A stretch of DNA of 64,000 bases from JAJFUE01 sp041687335 (GCA_041687335.1 JAWLCE010000007.1:60978-124977), one strand, 5' to 3'; counted from the stretch's first letter, positions 27,295 through 36,449 are shown. The notes: generated from the letters alone by a model not told the origin. Translations and numbers: made by a program.

Positions 27295-28685
27295 GATTGG
27301 TTTCCTTTGGCTGTGGCGTCGTAAAAGTCCGGACTGGCGACGCCCAGTTCGGCTCGGCGTAGGTAGACCGCCAGCTCCATGGCATGGTAGTCGCCCCACA
27401 TTGAGGATTCGCCCTGCGGGACGGCCCGGCCCGGTGGGATGGTGTCCCAGCCATTGGGGCGGTGGTAGACCGAGTGCAGGATGAGGCCCTGATGGGCGGG
27501 GTCGGTCGATAAATAAGGCTCGCCCAGTAGCGTGCGGGCCACGGTCAGCCCCGCCTGCCATAGCCGGCGACCTTCCCCGTCGTCGCGGCCCAAGTAACGC
27601 CCCAGCCGCAGAAGAGCCTGGGCGGCGATCGCGGCTGCCGAGCTGTCGACCGGCTCATGTGGATTGTCGGGCTGAGCCGGCCGCTCGCGCCACTCGGGCA
27701 TGGCGCGCAAGCCGGGCGCGCCGGTGTCCCAATAGGGAATCCCATCGGCGGCGGTGGCGTGATCGAGGTAGAAGCCGGCGGTGACGCGGGCGGCGCGCAG
27801 CAGCTCGGCGGCGTAGGCCTCGCGCCCGCCGAATAACTTAAAATCCTCCTCCGGCAGATGCTCGAGCGCCTCGAGCTGTTCGGCACACCCCAGCATCACC
27901 CAGCCCAGCCCGCGCGTCCAGGTCGAGAACGCCGAATAGCCCTGCTGCGTCGAGGGGCAGCGGTAGCGGCCGTCGGCCACGTTGAAGACGCCCTCATGGG
28001 CAACCCGCCCCGCGATATCGTAGGCGTCCCTCCCCTCGCCGAACCAGACGTTGTAACGGATCGTATTGCGGCAGTGCTCGATCGCCCGCCCCAGCAGCGA
28101 GTGACGCTCGTCGTTCTCCGCCATCAGCGCGTGGCCGAGCTGGTGGGCCAGCACCAGGCTGCGGCAGGAGCGAATCGTATCGCTGAAAAGCGAATGTGCC
28201 CCATTGAACGAATGGATGAAGCCGCTGCCGTCGGCGATGCGAGTCCAGCGCGCGGCCTGCACCGCGCCCGAGACCTTGAGCGCCAGCTCGCAGAAATGCA
28301 ACCAGTCCGCCGTCGCCTCGTAGCGGCCCTCGCGCGCCAGCCGCCGCAGGTTGCCGTAGGTCGAAATGTTATTGAAGCCGTGGTCGTGCACGCCGATGTG
28401 GCTGACGTGCGGGGCCATCCGTTCGATCGTGCGGGCGCGCCCCAGCTCCAAAAAGCGGAAATCATCGGTGGCGTCAAACTGCAGGATCGCGCAGCCGAAT
28501 TGGAACCCCTGCGTCCACTCGGTCCAGCCGCGCGTGGTGTAGCGCCCCGCCCGGGTAATCACCGGCGAGCCGGCGGCGGCATCCCATCCGGCGTCGAGCG
28601 CCAGGATCTTTTCCCCCGCCAGCATGAAGAAACGGTCCAGCAGCGGGGCCAGTTCCCCCGGTGTCAGCGTCTGGTCAACCAGCAT
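27291..28685 (-). CDS. GH88-family unsaturated glucuronyl hydrolase
   Basis: 464 residues of an (alpha/alpha)6 barrel. Typical segments are RGWTEWTQGFQFGC, SFNGAHSLFSDT, STQQGYSAFSTWTRGLGWVM, VDSSAAAIAAQALLRL and PQGESSMWGDYHAMELAVYL, matching GH88 strongly. Enzymes of this family hydrolyse the unsaturated uronic acid left at the non-reducing end by polysaccharide lyases, giving 4-deoxy keto-sugars. No signal peptide is seen, so it acts in the cytoplasm on imported oligosaccharides. Its stop overlaps the next start by four bases. A lyase partner is not certain, but the beta-propeller protein at 31.9 kb is a candidate. Confidence 0.85.
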   Translation of the reverse strand: MLVDQTLTPGELAPLLDRFFMLAGEKILALDAGWDAAAGSPVITRAGRYTTRGWTEWTQGFQFGCAILQFDATDDFRFLELGRARTIERMAPHVSHIGVHDHGFNNISTYGNLRRLAREGRYEATADWLHFCELALKVSGAVQAARWTRIADGSGFIHSFNGAHSLFSDTIRSCRSLVLAHQLGHALMAENDERHSLLGRAIEHCRNTIRYNVWFGEGRDAYDIAGRVAHEGVFNVADGRYRCPSTQQGYSAFSTWTRGLGWVMLGCAEQLEALEHLPEEDFKLFGGREAYAAELLRAARVTAGFYLDHATAADGIPYWDTGAPGLRAMPEWRERPAQPDNPHEPVDSSAAAIAAQALLRLGRYLGRDDGEGRRLWQAGLTVARTLLGEPYLSTDPAHQGLILHSVYHRPNGWDTIPPGRAVPQGESSMWGDYHAMELAVYLRRAELGVASPDFYDATAKGNQS

Positions 28686-28758
28686 GAATGTTGTCCTGTT
28701 CAGGGTCCGCCGTCAGGGACGGAGTCCGCGGGGCGGGATGGATAGCATGCGCCGGCAA

Positions 28759-29811
28759 TCAGCGTTCAATCGTGGCCAGGATGCGATCGGCTTCGGCACG
28801 GGCCTGGGCCAGCACCGGCGCCAGCTTGACCTCGGCCCCGCCCTGGCGCTTGCTCTCGTCGGCCGCGCTCATGAAGGTATAGATTTCAGTCGATTCGGCC
28901 GGCTCCACCGGCGCCTCGCCGGTCTCAAAGAACTGCACGAAGGCCGCGACCGTGTCATCGTAGCCCGCCTTGGAGTCGTAGTCCGGCATCGCGATGACTC
29001 CGCGCTCGGCAATCACGTGGGCCCCATAGCCGCGCCGCCCCGAGCGGATGCCGCGAAAGATGCCAAAGCGCCCGTCGCCCCAGCGGCCGACGACCACTTC
29101 GGAGCCCTCGTTGACGCCCAGGTGTTGAAACCGTGCCACGCTCTCGCAACCGGGCCCCATGATCGTGTAGAGCAGTTCCACCCCATGGATGCCATACCAG
29201 TAAAGGTCAGGGTGGTTGGGCTCCAGCGGCGAGGGGCTGATCGCGTTGGCGCCGTGAACCGTTCCATAGTCGCCGCGCCGCGCCTCCACTGCCGTCGGGT
29301 TCCACCGTTGCATCGAGGCGGTGAACATCGGCACGTCCCAGCTCTCGGCCAGGTCAAACAGAACGAGCGTGTCGGCCAGCGAGCCGGCCACGGGCTTGTC
29401 GATGAACAGCGGCTTGCCCGCGCGCAGCACCGGGATCGATTGAGCCAGGTGCGGCCGCCCGTCGTTCGTGGTCAGCACCACGCAGTCCACCCGTGTCAGC
29501 ATCTCCTCGATCGTGTCGACGATCTCCACACCAAACTCGTCGCGATATTGGTTGGTATAGCCCTCGCGCCGACTGGTGCTCGACTCGATATCGGCGCTCC
29601 CGATTGGATAGGCGGCGACGATCCGGTAGCCGCCGAAGCGTTCGTCCTGAGGTTCGGCATTGAGTCTCCGCGCAAACTGAATCACGTGCGATGTGTCCAG
29701 CCCGATCACGCCGACACGACGGCCCTCGGGCGCGCTCATGCGTTCGGCGGCGGCGGCCTGCGCGGCCAATGCCAGGCCCAGCGTCAGCGCGAGCAGGTTG
29801 CGGATCATCAT
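28759..29811 (-). CDS. Exported Gfo/Idh/MocA family protein
   Basis: 350 residues. A signal peptide (MMIRNLLALTLGLALAAQAA, then AA-ERM) comes before a Rossmann domain (RRVGVIGLDTSHVIQFARRL). AGKPLFIDKPVAGS replaces the usual EKP with DKP, keeping the lysine. Exported members are common in planctomycete-like genomes and usually need a tightly bound or co-exported NAD(P), as in glucose-fructose oxidoreductase, but the partner here is unknown. The ATG at 29811 shares one base with the symporter stop (TGATG), and AGGAGG lies 7 bases before it. GH88 follows after a 73-base gap. Confidence 0.82.
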   Translation of the reverse strand: MMIRNLLALTLGLALAAQAAAAERMSAPEGRRVGVIGLDTSHVIQFARRLNAEPQDERFGGYRIVAAYPIGSADIESSTSRREGYTNQYRDEFGVEIVDTIEEMLTRVDCVVLTTNDGRPHLAQSIPVLRAGKPLFIDKPVAGSLADTLVLFDLAESWDVPMFTASMQRWNPTAVEARRGDYGTVHGANAISPSPLEPNHPDLYWYGIHGVELLYTIMGPGCESVARFQHLGVNEGSEVVVGRWGDGRFGIFRGIRSGRRGYGAHVIAERGVIAMPDYDSKAGYDDTVAAFVQFFETGEAPVEPAESTEIYTFMSAADESKRQGGAEVKLAPVLAQARAEADRILATIER

Positions 29812-31490
29812 CAACGGACCTCCTGCATGGTTGAAGCCGTGACGGGCTCGCCCTTGCGGCGACCACGGCTCAGTGCGACATACTCGGCGATCTTCCCCAG
29901 CGGCGGGCGGCTGGTGAAGAAGCTGATGAGCACAAAAACAGTCAGGTTGGCGATCAGGCCCAGCGCCCCGCGGTCGATGATCTTCGCATAATCCGTCGCC
30001 ACGCCGACCATCGTCGAGGAGATCCCGCCGAAAATCATATTGCCGAACGGGCTCGACAGGAAAACCACGATCACGCCGACAATCATGCCGGCCGTCGCGC
30101 CCTGACGCGAGCCCCGATGGATATAGAGCATGTCCACCGTCGCCGGCAGCAACTGCGTCGAGAAGGCGATCCCCAGCAGCGCCATGTTGGTCAGCATCTG
30201 AATAGGCGTGAATTGCGGATTGTTGCGGCTCAGGAAGACCAGGAAGAGCGAGAAGACGATCGAGAAAAAGATCACGATCCGGCCGACCCAGACACGCTCC
30301 TGCTCGGTCGAGCGTGGTGCGACGTAACGCTGGTAAATGTCACGGGTGAAGATCGCGCTGAAGGCATGCACGTTGGCGTCGGCGGTGCTCATCGCGGCCG
30401 CCATGATCGCAATCATGATCATGCCCGCCAGGAACGCACCGAACAGCCCCAGCATCGCCGGCAGGTTGTTCTTCACGATGACGATCAGGATCTGGTCGAA
30501 GGCGCCGACGTCGGCGTGAGCCGCCACCCCGCCATCGGGCAGGTATTGGAGCGGATACTGCACCTGCCCGCCCAGGCCCACCAGCATGACGCCGAAGATG
30601 TAGCAGGAGGTCAGCACGACGGTGAAGATGATCGCGCTGCGCCGCAGCGTGCGCGTCGAGCTGGCCGCGTAAAAGCGCATCCACTGCGCCGGCTGAATCA
30701 GCGAACCCAGAGCTCCGAAGGCGGCGGCGGTCATGAGCATCGCCGGGGCCCAGAAGCCGGTTGTCCCCGGCGAACTCAGAGAGCTCGCCGGCAGCTGTGA
30801 AACCTGCTCGAAGAACGCCTCGGGTCCGCCCAGCCGCCAGACGATCGTCGCCCCGCCCAGCAGCATCCCCATGATCAGCAGCAAGCCCTGCACCACGTCC
30901 GCATAGCCGACCGAACGCATCCCGCCGACGATGATGTAAAGCGTGGCGGTGATCGCCAGCACGATCGTGCCGATCTCGAAGGCATTCTGGAAGCCGAAAA
31001 GCTGCTCGGCAAGCATCCCGCCGGCACGCAGCTGCACGATCACGTAGGGCACGACGAACAGGAAGCCGATCAGCGCCACCAGCAGCCGCATCGCGTGCCG
31101 GCTGCCGTAGTAGTCGGCCAGCATGTCGGCGGGGGTGACGAAATTTCGTGCACGCCCGATGCGGGCGATCTTGGCACCAAAGGCATAGATGACCGCGCCG
31201 CCGATCGGCACGTTGAGCGCGAACAGGGCGAAAACCACGCCCTCGCGATAGGTTGTTCCCGGCACGCCCAGCAGCGCGAACGAGCTGAAGAAGGTCGCCA
31301 TGATCGTCAGCGACGAGACGATCCAGCCCTGGCTGCGACCAGCCAGGTAATAGTCCTCCTCGCCGCGGCGGCTGCGCTGGAACTTGCGCCAGCCCGCAAA
31401 ACCCAGGATGAGGAGCATCATAATATAAAGGCCGAAGACCAGGTAGGGCATCATGCTCTCGAAGCCGCCGGCAGTCTGCTGAGTGGGCAT
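29811..31490 (-). CDS. Sodium:solute symporter (SSS family)
   Basis: 559 residues with about 13 hydrophobic spans. The SSS pattern is visible in VPGTTYREGVVFALFALNVP, FVTPADMLADYYGSR and the conserved core MAAAMSTADANVHAFSAIFT. It takes up a solute together with sodium across the inner membrane. In this locus a uronate or sugar is likely, which is inference. A small two-helix gene begins 264 bases upstream, ends 18 bases before this start and lies on the same strand, as with other two-part symporters. The stop overlaps the next ATG by one base. Confidence 0.88.
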   Translation of the reverse strand: MPTQQTAGGFESMMPYLVFGLYIMMLLILGFAGWRKFQRSRRGEEDYYLAGRSQGWIVSSLTIMATFFSSFALLGVPGTTYREGVVFALFALNVPIGGAVIYAFGAKIARIGRARNFVTPADMLADYYGSRHAMRLLVALIGFLFVVPYVIVQLRAGGMLAEQLFGFQNAFEIGTIVLAITATLYIIVGGMRSVGYADVVQGLLLIMGMLLGGATIVWRLGGPEAFFEQVSQLPASSLSSPGTTGFWAPAMLMTAAAFGALGSLIQPAQWMRFYAASSTRTLRRSAIIFTVVLTSCYIFGVMLVGLGGQVQYPLQYLPDGGVAAHADVGAFDQILIVIVKNNLPAMLGLFGAFLAGMIMIAIMAAAMSTADANVHAFSAIFTRDIYQRYVAPRSTEQERVWVGRIVIFFSIVFSLFLVFLSRNNPQFTPIQMLTNMALLGIAFSTQLLPATVDMLYIHRGSRQGATAGMIVGVIVVFLSSPFGNMIFGGISSTMVGVATDYAKIIDRGALGLIANLTVFVLISFFTSRPPLGKIAEYVALSRGRRKGEPVTASTMQEVR

Positions 31491-31508
31491 CGATCTACTC
31501 CGAAAAAA

Positions 31509-31754
31509 TTATGCTTCTTCATTCCAAATGGTGAAGGCGGCGGTCAGGATCACGATCAGCTGGACGGCATACCAAAGCAGCCCCCACAGATAAATAATCG
31601 GGATCCCGCGCCAGGCAAAGTCCGCGCTGGGTCCGTCCACGTCCGGATTGATCAACCAGATGCCGGGTCCGGTCCCCATCACCACGGCAATCACGAAGAC
31701 AATAAACAGCACCCAGCCGAGCGTTCTGCCGGGGGCGGCGGTTTGGGCGGGCAT
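31509..31754 (-). CDS. Small two-helix membrane protein next to the SSS symporter
   Basis: 81 residues with two predicted membrane helices: LGWVLFIVFVIAVVMGTGPG and YLWGLLWYAVQLIVILTAAF. Its position directly before a symporter is like the small DUF4212 or YhdT subunits, but the sequence does not match them clearly by eye. It may be a subunit or assembly factor. GGAGG at an 8-base spacing supports the ATG at 31754; three earlier ATGs in the frame have worse spacing. Confidence 0.6.
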   Translation of the reverse strand: MPAQTAAPGRTLGWVLFIVFVIAVVMGTGPGIWLINPDVDGPSADFAWRGIPIIYLWGLLWYAVQLIVILTAAFTIWNEEA

Positions 31755-31915
31755 GACCTGCACCTCCATGGGCATTGCGTTCACGAGCAGTCCAAGATTA
31801 TGAATGTTTTCAATTGAGGCGCAAGTTCAATCGACCCAGTTCGACCCTTCGCGCATGCACACGCTTTGCGGTTCATTTCTTTTTGCGCCGGCGCTTCCGG
31901 CCCGACCTGCTGGCC

Positions 31916-34333
31916 CTACCGGATGTTCCCAAGCAGGTCATCCGTGAACAGGAAACGCCAACTCTGCCCGCCGTCATCCGAGATGATGCTCGTGCGGCGC
32001 TTCCCCCGATGGTCATTGCGATAGAACCACATGGTCGACCAGTAGTCGTAGGACAACAGCAGCCGCCCCGCCCGATCAACCGTCAACCGGTGGTAGTAGA
32101 TGCTGTATTCCGACAGCGGCGGGATGATCAGCACGCGGGGCGCCTCCCACGGCTGGCCCGGCCGCTTGATCTGATGAGCCAGCACGGCATGATGCGAGGC
32201 CTTATGCGGCTCCGTCTCATAAAGGAACTGGCGGTTGATCAGGTGCAGCGTGTCGTCGGGCGCGCAGACCAGCCCGATGTAGGTCTGGCGCATTGGCTCA
32301 CCCACCGGCTCCGCCTCAGTCCAGCCGCCGTGGGCGTTGTTGGGCTCCAGCGAGCGGGCATAGTTGAAGGTGGCGTTGTGAGTGCCGGTCAGGGCGTGAA
32401 GGTAGCCCTTGCTGTCCATCGTTATCGAGGGCCGATTGTGAGTGTCGTTGGCCGGCGCGCCGTAACCGATCAGCACCGGCTCGCCCAGCAGCTTGCGCGT
32501 CTGGCGGTCGCACGAGACGACATAGGCCGGCACGCCCGGCAGTTCCAAGCTCGGGTCGGTGGCTTCACCCCAGATTGCATGCACGCGCCCCTCGCGCGAG
32601 ACGATCGCCGAGGCAATACCCGAATGAGCCCCCACCCCAAGCGCCAGGCGCGTCAGCTCGATCGGCTGGCCGATCTCAAGTTTACCCCCGCGTTTCTCCA
32701 CCGGGATCAGCTCAAGTGTGCTCAGCTGACGCCAGCGCAGCTTGGGGTCGCGCTCGGTCGTGATCGAGCGCAGCAGCCAGGGCGCTCCCGTCGGCACGTT
32801 GTGTCCCGAGAACTGCTCGATATCAAAGGCGCCCGAGGGCCCCAGATCATAGGCGGTGAAGCTGCGTCCACCATCGCGCGAATGCAGCAATGCGCCCCTG
32901 CCCGAGGTGTTGGAGACCAGATACATGTCATTGTCGCGGTCGAAGGCGATCTTGGTGGAGCTCCGGCCCATGGTGAAGCTTGATTCACCCTCCGGCTTTC
33001 CCGCCACCGTCACCACTTTGCGGAGATCAATCAGCTCCCAGCCGCCGTCGCGCAGCGCCATCAGCCCTCGGTCGGTCAGGCCGTAGGGCCGATTTTCCAT
33101 GTCATGGTAGATCTCCCAGTCGGTTGGATAATCGGGAAGATAGCCAAACTGTTCGTTCTCGTGTTCGTAAGGCTTGAGCACCAGTGGCATCGCCAGCGGT
33201 TCGCGCGCCGGTGACGGACCCGCCACGACCTCCAGCGTCGAGTAGGTCGAGAATGCCGGTCGGTCCACCGGCGTCGCGCGCAGGTGGCACATACCGCGCC
33301 CCTCGGCCGCCACGGTGTAATGAATCGTCACCTCGGCCGTCTTGCCGGCTGCCACCGTCACATGGCTGGTGGACAGGCGCGCCTGCAGCGTCCCGGCGCC
33401 CGGCTCCAGCGTCAACTGAAACACCCGCCGGCCCTTCCCATTGTTGTGGACCGTGTAGGTCATCTCTCCTGATGAGCCAGGCTCGCCATAAACCTTGCGG
33501 CTGTATGGGGTCAGCAGCCAACGGTTGGGCAACAGATCAAACCAGGCCCGGCCGTTGGTCGTCCAGATCGCCATGTCGCGGTGGGTGTCCTGAGGGCGCC
33601 AGCGCGTCAGGCCATCGATCTGAATGGTCCCGCTCCCCTTGGGCAGATGCAGCCGCCACGGCGCCGCCCCGCGCCCCGGCTCGGGCCCGATTTGCGCCTG
33701 CGCCTGGCCCTCGGTCACCGCCAAATTCTGGATCAACTGGCCCCGCGCATCATGCAGCGTCAATTGCTCGACACCTTTGGGCAGCTTGGTGACTTCGATC
33801 TGAAAGCCCTCGGCCGCCGGCTGAAACCAGATGCTGGCCGGCTGGTCCGGACTGTGCAGAATGATCGGCTCCTGGTGGGCCTCATCGCGGTGCCCGCGCG
33901 CCGTCTCGATCATGTATTTGGGACAGTTGCTGCTGAATCCCCACGCAATCCGCGTGCCGTAGCGATCGCCGGCGGCAGTGATCAGCAGAACATAAACACC
34001 CTTGCGCTCAACCTGGGTGGTCAACCGAATGACCTGTGGCTGAGTGACCACCCCGCGCTGGCGACCCGGCCCGGCCTCGATCCGCTGCTCGGCCACCGGC
34101 CGCCGATCCGGCCCCACCAGCACCGCGCGCAACTCGGTCGGCGCACTCAGCTCCAGCTTGACGACGTCAACGACAAGCGGTCCGGGCTCGGCCAAAAAGT
34201 AGACGCCCCCATTGCCGCCCATCAGCAGCATATTGGCCTCGGCCGCCGTCCCGACTGCCGGCCCCGCCAGCACCGCCAGCCCCGCCACGACCATCAGCAT
34301 CGCCCGCCACCACCCACAGGTTCCCATGCGCAT
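31916..34333 (-). CDS. Secreted BNR_4-type beta-propeller protein, candidate polysaccharide lyase
   Basis: About 805 residues. A signal peptide (MRMGTCGWWRAMLMVVAGLA and on to VGTAA) leads to export. The first 400 residues are beta-rich and include a carbohydrate-binding-like region (MTYTVHNNGKGRRVFQLTLE). From about residue 500 a propeller region shows HSRDGGRSF and the BNR_4 run NRPSITMDSKGYLHALTGTH, then AHGGWTEAEPV and DDTLHLINRQFLYE, and it closes with DDGGQSWRF. BNR_4 proteins include ulvan lyases (PL24/PL25), and with a GH88 in the operon a lyase that makes unsaturated uronate ends is attractive. No catalytic residues can be assigned. Three near starts (34342, 34333, 34327) are possible; 34333 is best spaced from AAGGA. 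Confidence 0.7.
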   Translation of the reverse strand: MRMGTCGWWRAMLMVVAGLAVLAGPAVGTAAEANMLLMGGNGGVYFLAEPGPLVVDVVKLELSAPTELRAVLVGPDRRPVAEQRIEAGPGRQRGVVTQPQVIRLTTQVERKGVYVLLITAAGDRYGTRIAWGFSSNCPKYMIETARGHRDEAHQEPIILHSPDQPASIWFQPAAEGFQIEVTKLPKGVEQLTLHDARGQLIQNLAVTEGQAQAQIGPEPGRGAAPWRLHLPKGSGTIQIDGLTRWRPQDTHRDMAIWTTNGRAWFDLLPNRWLLTPYSRKVYGEPGSSGEMTYTVHNNGKGRRVFQLTLEPGAGTLQARLSTSHVTVAAGKTAEVTIHYTVAAEGRGMCHLRATPVDRPAFSTYSTLEVVAGPSPAREPLAMPLVLKPYEHENEQFGYLPDYPTDWEIYHDMENRPYGLTDRGLMALRDGGWELIDLRKVVTVAGKPEGESSFTMGRSSTKIAFDRDNDMYLVSNTSGRGALLHSRDGGRSFTAYDLGPSGAFDIEQFSGHNVPTGAPWLLRSITTERDPKLRWRQLSTLELIPVEKRGGKLEIGQPIELTRLALGVGAHSGIASAIVSREGRVHAIWGEATDPSLELPGVPAYVVSCDRQTRKLLGEPVLIGYGAPANDTHNRPSITMDSKGYLHALTGTHNATFNYARSLEPNNAHGGWTEAEPVGEPMRQTYIGLVCAPDDTLHLINRQFLYETEPHKASHHAVLAHQIKRPGQPWEAPRVLIIPPLSEYSIYYHRLTVDRAGRLLLSYDYWSTMWFYRNDHRGKRRTSIISDDGGQSWRFLFTDDLLGNIR

Positions 34334-34535
34334 GATGTTCATTCCTTCGCTGAAGTATGCTCCACCCGCCGGTTTGAATAGAAGTGCATCGGGCAAGGAA
34401 GCTCTGCCATGATAACAATCGGTAAGATGTTCACAAGTCGAAATTAACCCCGTCGCCGACGCGTCCGCCAGCCCTGCCCCCCGGCCACATCGCCATTGAC
34501 GCAAAAAACTCCCCTGCTATGATCGAACTGGAGAC

Positions 34536-34612
34536 GCGCCCGTAGCTCAACCGGATAGAGCACCGGCCTTCTAAGCCGGGGGTTGTGCGTTCGAGCCGCA
34601 CCGGGCGCGCCA
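34536..34612 (+). tRNA. tRNA-Arg (anticodon TCT)
   Basis: 77 bases with CCA encoded. The acceptor GCGCCCG pairs with CGGGCGC, and the D arm is GCTCAACCGGATAGAGC. The anticodon stem CCGGC/GCCGG holds the loop CTTCTAA, anticodon TCT. The T arm is GTGCGTTCGAGCCGCAC. It decodes AGA. A gene-like frame on the opposite strand here is an artefact of the tRNA. Confidence 0.96.
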
Positions 34613-34666
34613 AGCCCCAAAATCATCCTAAGCCATATTAAATCTGTGACTTGCGGCGAACCTCGA

Positions 34667-35192
34667 TCAAGGACGAGGGTGCAACAGGAGCAGGTGGTTG
34701 GGGAGTTCATCGAAACTCTGGCCATCGGCCGGCAGCGTCCGCTCAAGTTCGGGCAGGGCGACCTCAATTGTGCGGGTGAAGGTCTCGGTGCGGCGGCCGG
34801 CGCGCAGCTCGTTAAGTGCCACGTCCCGCACGCGGTCGAGGAAAGCCTGACTGGCTGGTGAACAGCCGGCGCAGCGGGTGCCAATAACTGGCCGCGAGCG
34901 AGCCGACGACGAAACCGGCCACGACCGCCAGGCACTGCCAGGAGAATGGCAGCGTCGCGGCACGCTTCCACGATCCGGCGTCTGACCCGCCGTCCACTAA
35001 AGCGGCGTTGGCCATGGCCAGTGCGAGCAGCGCAAACAGCAGGCCGGCAAGTGATTCGGCTCGGTCATATCGGCCCGATTCGGTGGCGCAGGCGCAGACG
35101 ACCTCGGCGCGCGTGCGGGTTTCGGCCAGGGCAATGGCTTCCACCACGGCAGCCTGCTGGCCTTTATTCAGGTACTGACGGGCGTTCAGCAT
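34667..35192 (-). pseudogene. TPM-like small membrane protein gene with a probable frameshift
   Basis: The frame starting at 35192 (MLNARQYLNKGQQAAVVEAI, SD AAGGAG) gives an N-terminal helix pair and two hydrophobic spans (LLFALLALAMANAALV and WQCLAVVAGFVVGSLAASYW). It then shifts into a nonsense tail after HPLRRLFTSQ. Near 34862 an extra base or a two-base loss would join this to the second frame QAFLDRVRDVALNELRAG, which continues to a stop at 34667. The result resembles the smaller partner of TPM-domain proteins, and its 5' end is 14 bases from the stop of the TPM gene. The final 45 residues fit the family poorly, so decay is likely, although a sequencing error would do the same. Confidence 0.5.
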
Positions 35193-35206
35193 ATCATCGA
35201 ACTCCT

Positions 35207-36076
35207 TCACCAACGACCGCTGGCGCCGCCGCCACCGGAAAAGCCGCCGCCAAAGCCGCCGGAGGCGCCGTAACCACCTCGGCCGCGGTTGATCAGCCCA
35301 AAAATCACGACGAGCACCCACAGGGCAAGCGAGCCGATGATCAGCACCCCGGCGATCCAAAGCAGCAACTTGCGCCAGTCAGGGAAGAAAATGGCAAGCA
35401 CCAGGCAAAGCAGGCCGATCGCGATCATCGGGATGCCGATGCGCGCCGGAATGGGGCTGACTGGAGTCAGCGGCTCGTTTGACTGCCACGCCTGATTGAC
35501 CTGATTCATCATCGTCTGCTCGGGGGGCGCGGCCTCGGGGCCGAGCCGAGCCATCTCCAGCAGTGCCTCGAGGCCGGCGATGGTGCCGGCGCCATACTGG
35601 CCCGCCTTGAACTCGGGAATGATGCGATTGTCCATGATCTGCAGGGTAAAGTTGTCCCAGCGGCGGCCCCAGTCGGCGCCGAGTTCGATGCGGGCACTGC
35701 GATCGCCCGTGCTGATCAGCAGCAGGATGCCCCTGTTGTTCTCGCGCGAGCCGATGCCCCACGCATCAAACCAAGCCTTGGCAAATGACTCGATCGCGCC
35801 CGTCCACTGGTATTGGGCCATGCTCTTGATCGTGATGACTATGATCGGAGTCTGGTGAGTTTCGAAGGCCTCGCGCTGAATCTCACGGATGCGGCGCAGC
35901 GTCGCGGCGTCAAAGAGTTCGGCTGCATCATAAGAAAAGCTTTGGTTGCGCGGGACAGGCGGAATCTGCTGGGCAGGCGTTGGGATGGCGGTCGCCAGCA
36001 GCAGTCCGATGACAAGCCAAACCAGCATCGACCGCAAACGAGCGAGATGAGATGCTGGACGTGCGGGGAATGGCAT
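35207..36076 (-). CDS. TPM-domain membrane protein (YgcG-like)
   Basis: 289 residues. A signal anchor (MLVWLVIGLLLATAIPTPAQ) comes before a TPM domain (SYDAAELFDAATLRRIREIQ, GIGSRENNRGILLLISTGD, IELGADWGRRWDN). Two membrane spans follow (MIAIGLLCLVLAIFF and LLLWIAGVLIIGSLALWVLV), and the tail is GASGGFGGGFSGGGGASGRW, a glycine-rich end typical of this family. In plants TPM proteins repair photosystem II. In bacteria they act near the cytoplasmic membrane, with poorly known roles in protein quality control. The ATG at 36076 is chosen; an ATG at 36031 directly before the signal anchor is also possible. Confidence 0.8.
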   Translation of the reverse strand: MPFPARPASHLARLRSMLVWLVIGLLLATAIPTPAQQIPPVPRNQSFSYDAAELFDAATLRRIREIQREAFETHQTPIIVITIKSMAQYQWTGAIESFAKAWFDAWGIGSRENNRGILLLISTGDRSARIELGADWGRRWDNFTLQIMDNRIIPEFKAGQYGAGTIAGLEALLEMARLGPEAAPPEQTMMNQVNQAWQSNEPLTPVSPIPARIGIPMIAIGLLCLVLAIFFPDWRKLLLWIAGVLIIGSLALWVLVVIFGLINRGRGGYGASGGFGGGFSGGGGASGRW

Positions 36077-36134
36077 GATCACCTGACATATCCCATTGCT
36101 GCTCTTGAAAATAATATATTGTTGCTTCCATACA

Positions 36135-36449
36135 TCAGGGGGTCGTAGCCCGGCCGAGCCGCTTGAAGATAGAGACTTCATCGTTAAATACAATCAATTC
36201 CCAGCCTTGCGCGCCGAGCTTGTTAAGATTTTCCAGGGCAGCAGACTCTCGCTGCTTGCGCGCTTGGGCACTGCTGAGTTCGGCGAAGGACGGGGCCTCA
36301 TCCAGACTCGCCAGCTCGATATGACTGACCACCTTGTATTCCCAGGCCTGGGTTGGCGCAGCGCCCCCGGCAGGGTCTGTCATTTGGCCGGTCGCCCACA
36401 CCACCACCGATGCAAACAGAATGGCCGCAGCAATGACCTGGTAACGCAT
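36135..36449 (-). CDS. Small exported DUF4177-like protein
   Basis: 104 residues. The signal peptide MRYQVIAAAILFASVVVWAT probably ends near GQ. The mature part has WEYKVVSHIELAS and then LNKLGAQGWELIVFNDEVSI, the pattern of DUF4177 (W-EYKVV with LN-GAQGWEL). Function is unknown. AGGAG at a 6-base spacing fixes this start. A possible -35 element with a 15-base palindrome lies about 75 bases upstream. Confidence 0.72.
   Translation of the reverse strand: MRYQVIAAAILFASVVVWATGQMTDPAGGAAPTQAWEYKVVSHIELASLDEAPSFAELSSAQARKQRESAALENLNKLGAQGWELIVFNDEVSIFKRLGRATTP

Noticed and set aside
34431..34613. Short open frame with a MARPVRLERTTPGLEGRCS start, antisense to the tRNA
   Set aside because: This is the well-known false protein produced by reading a tRNA in reverse.
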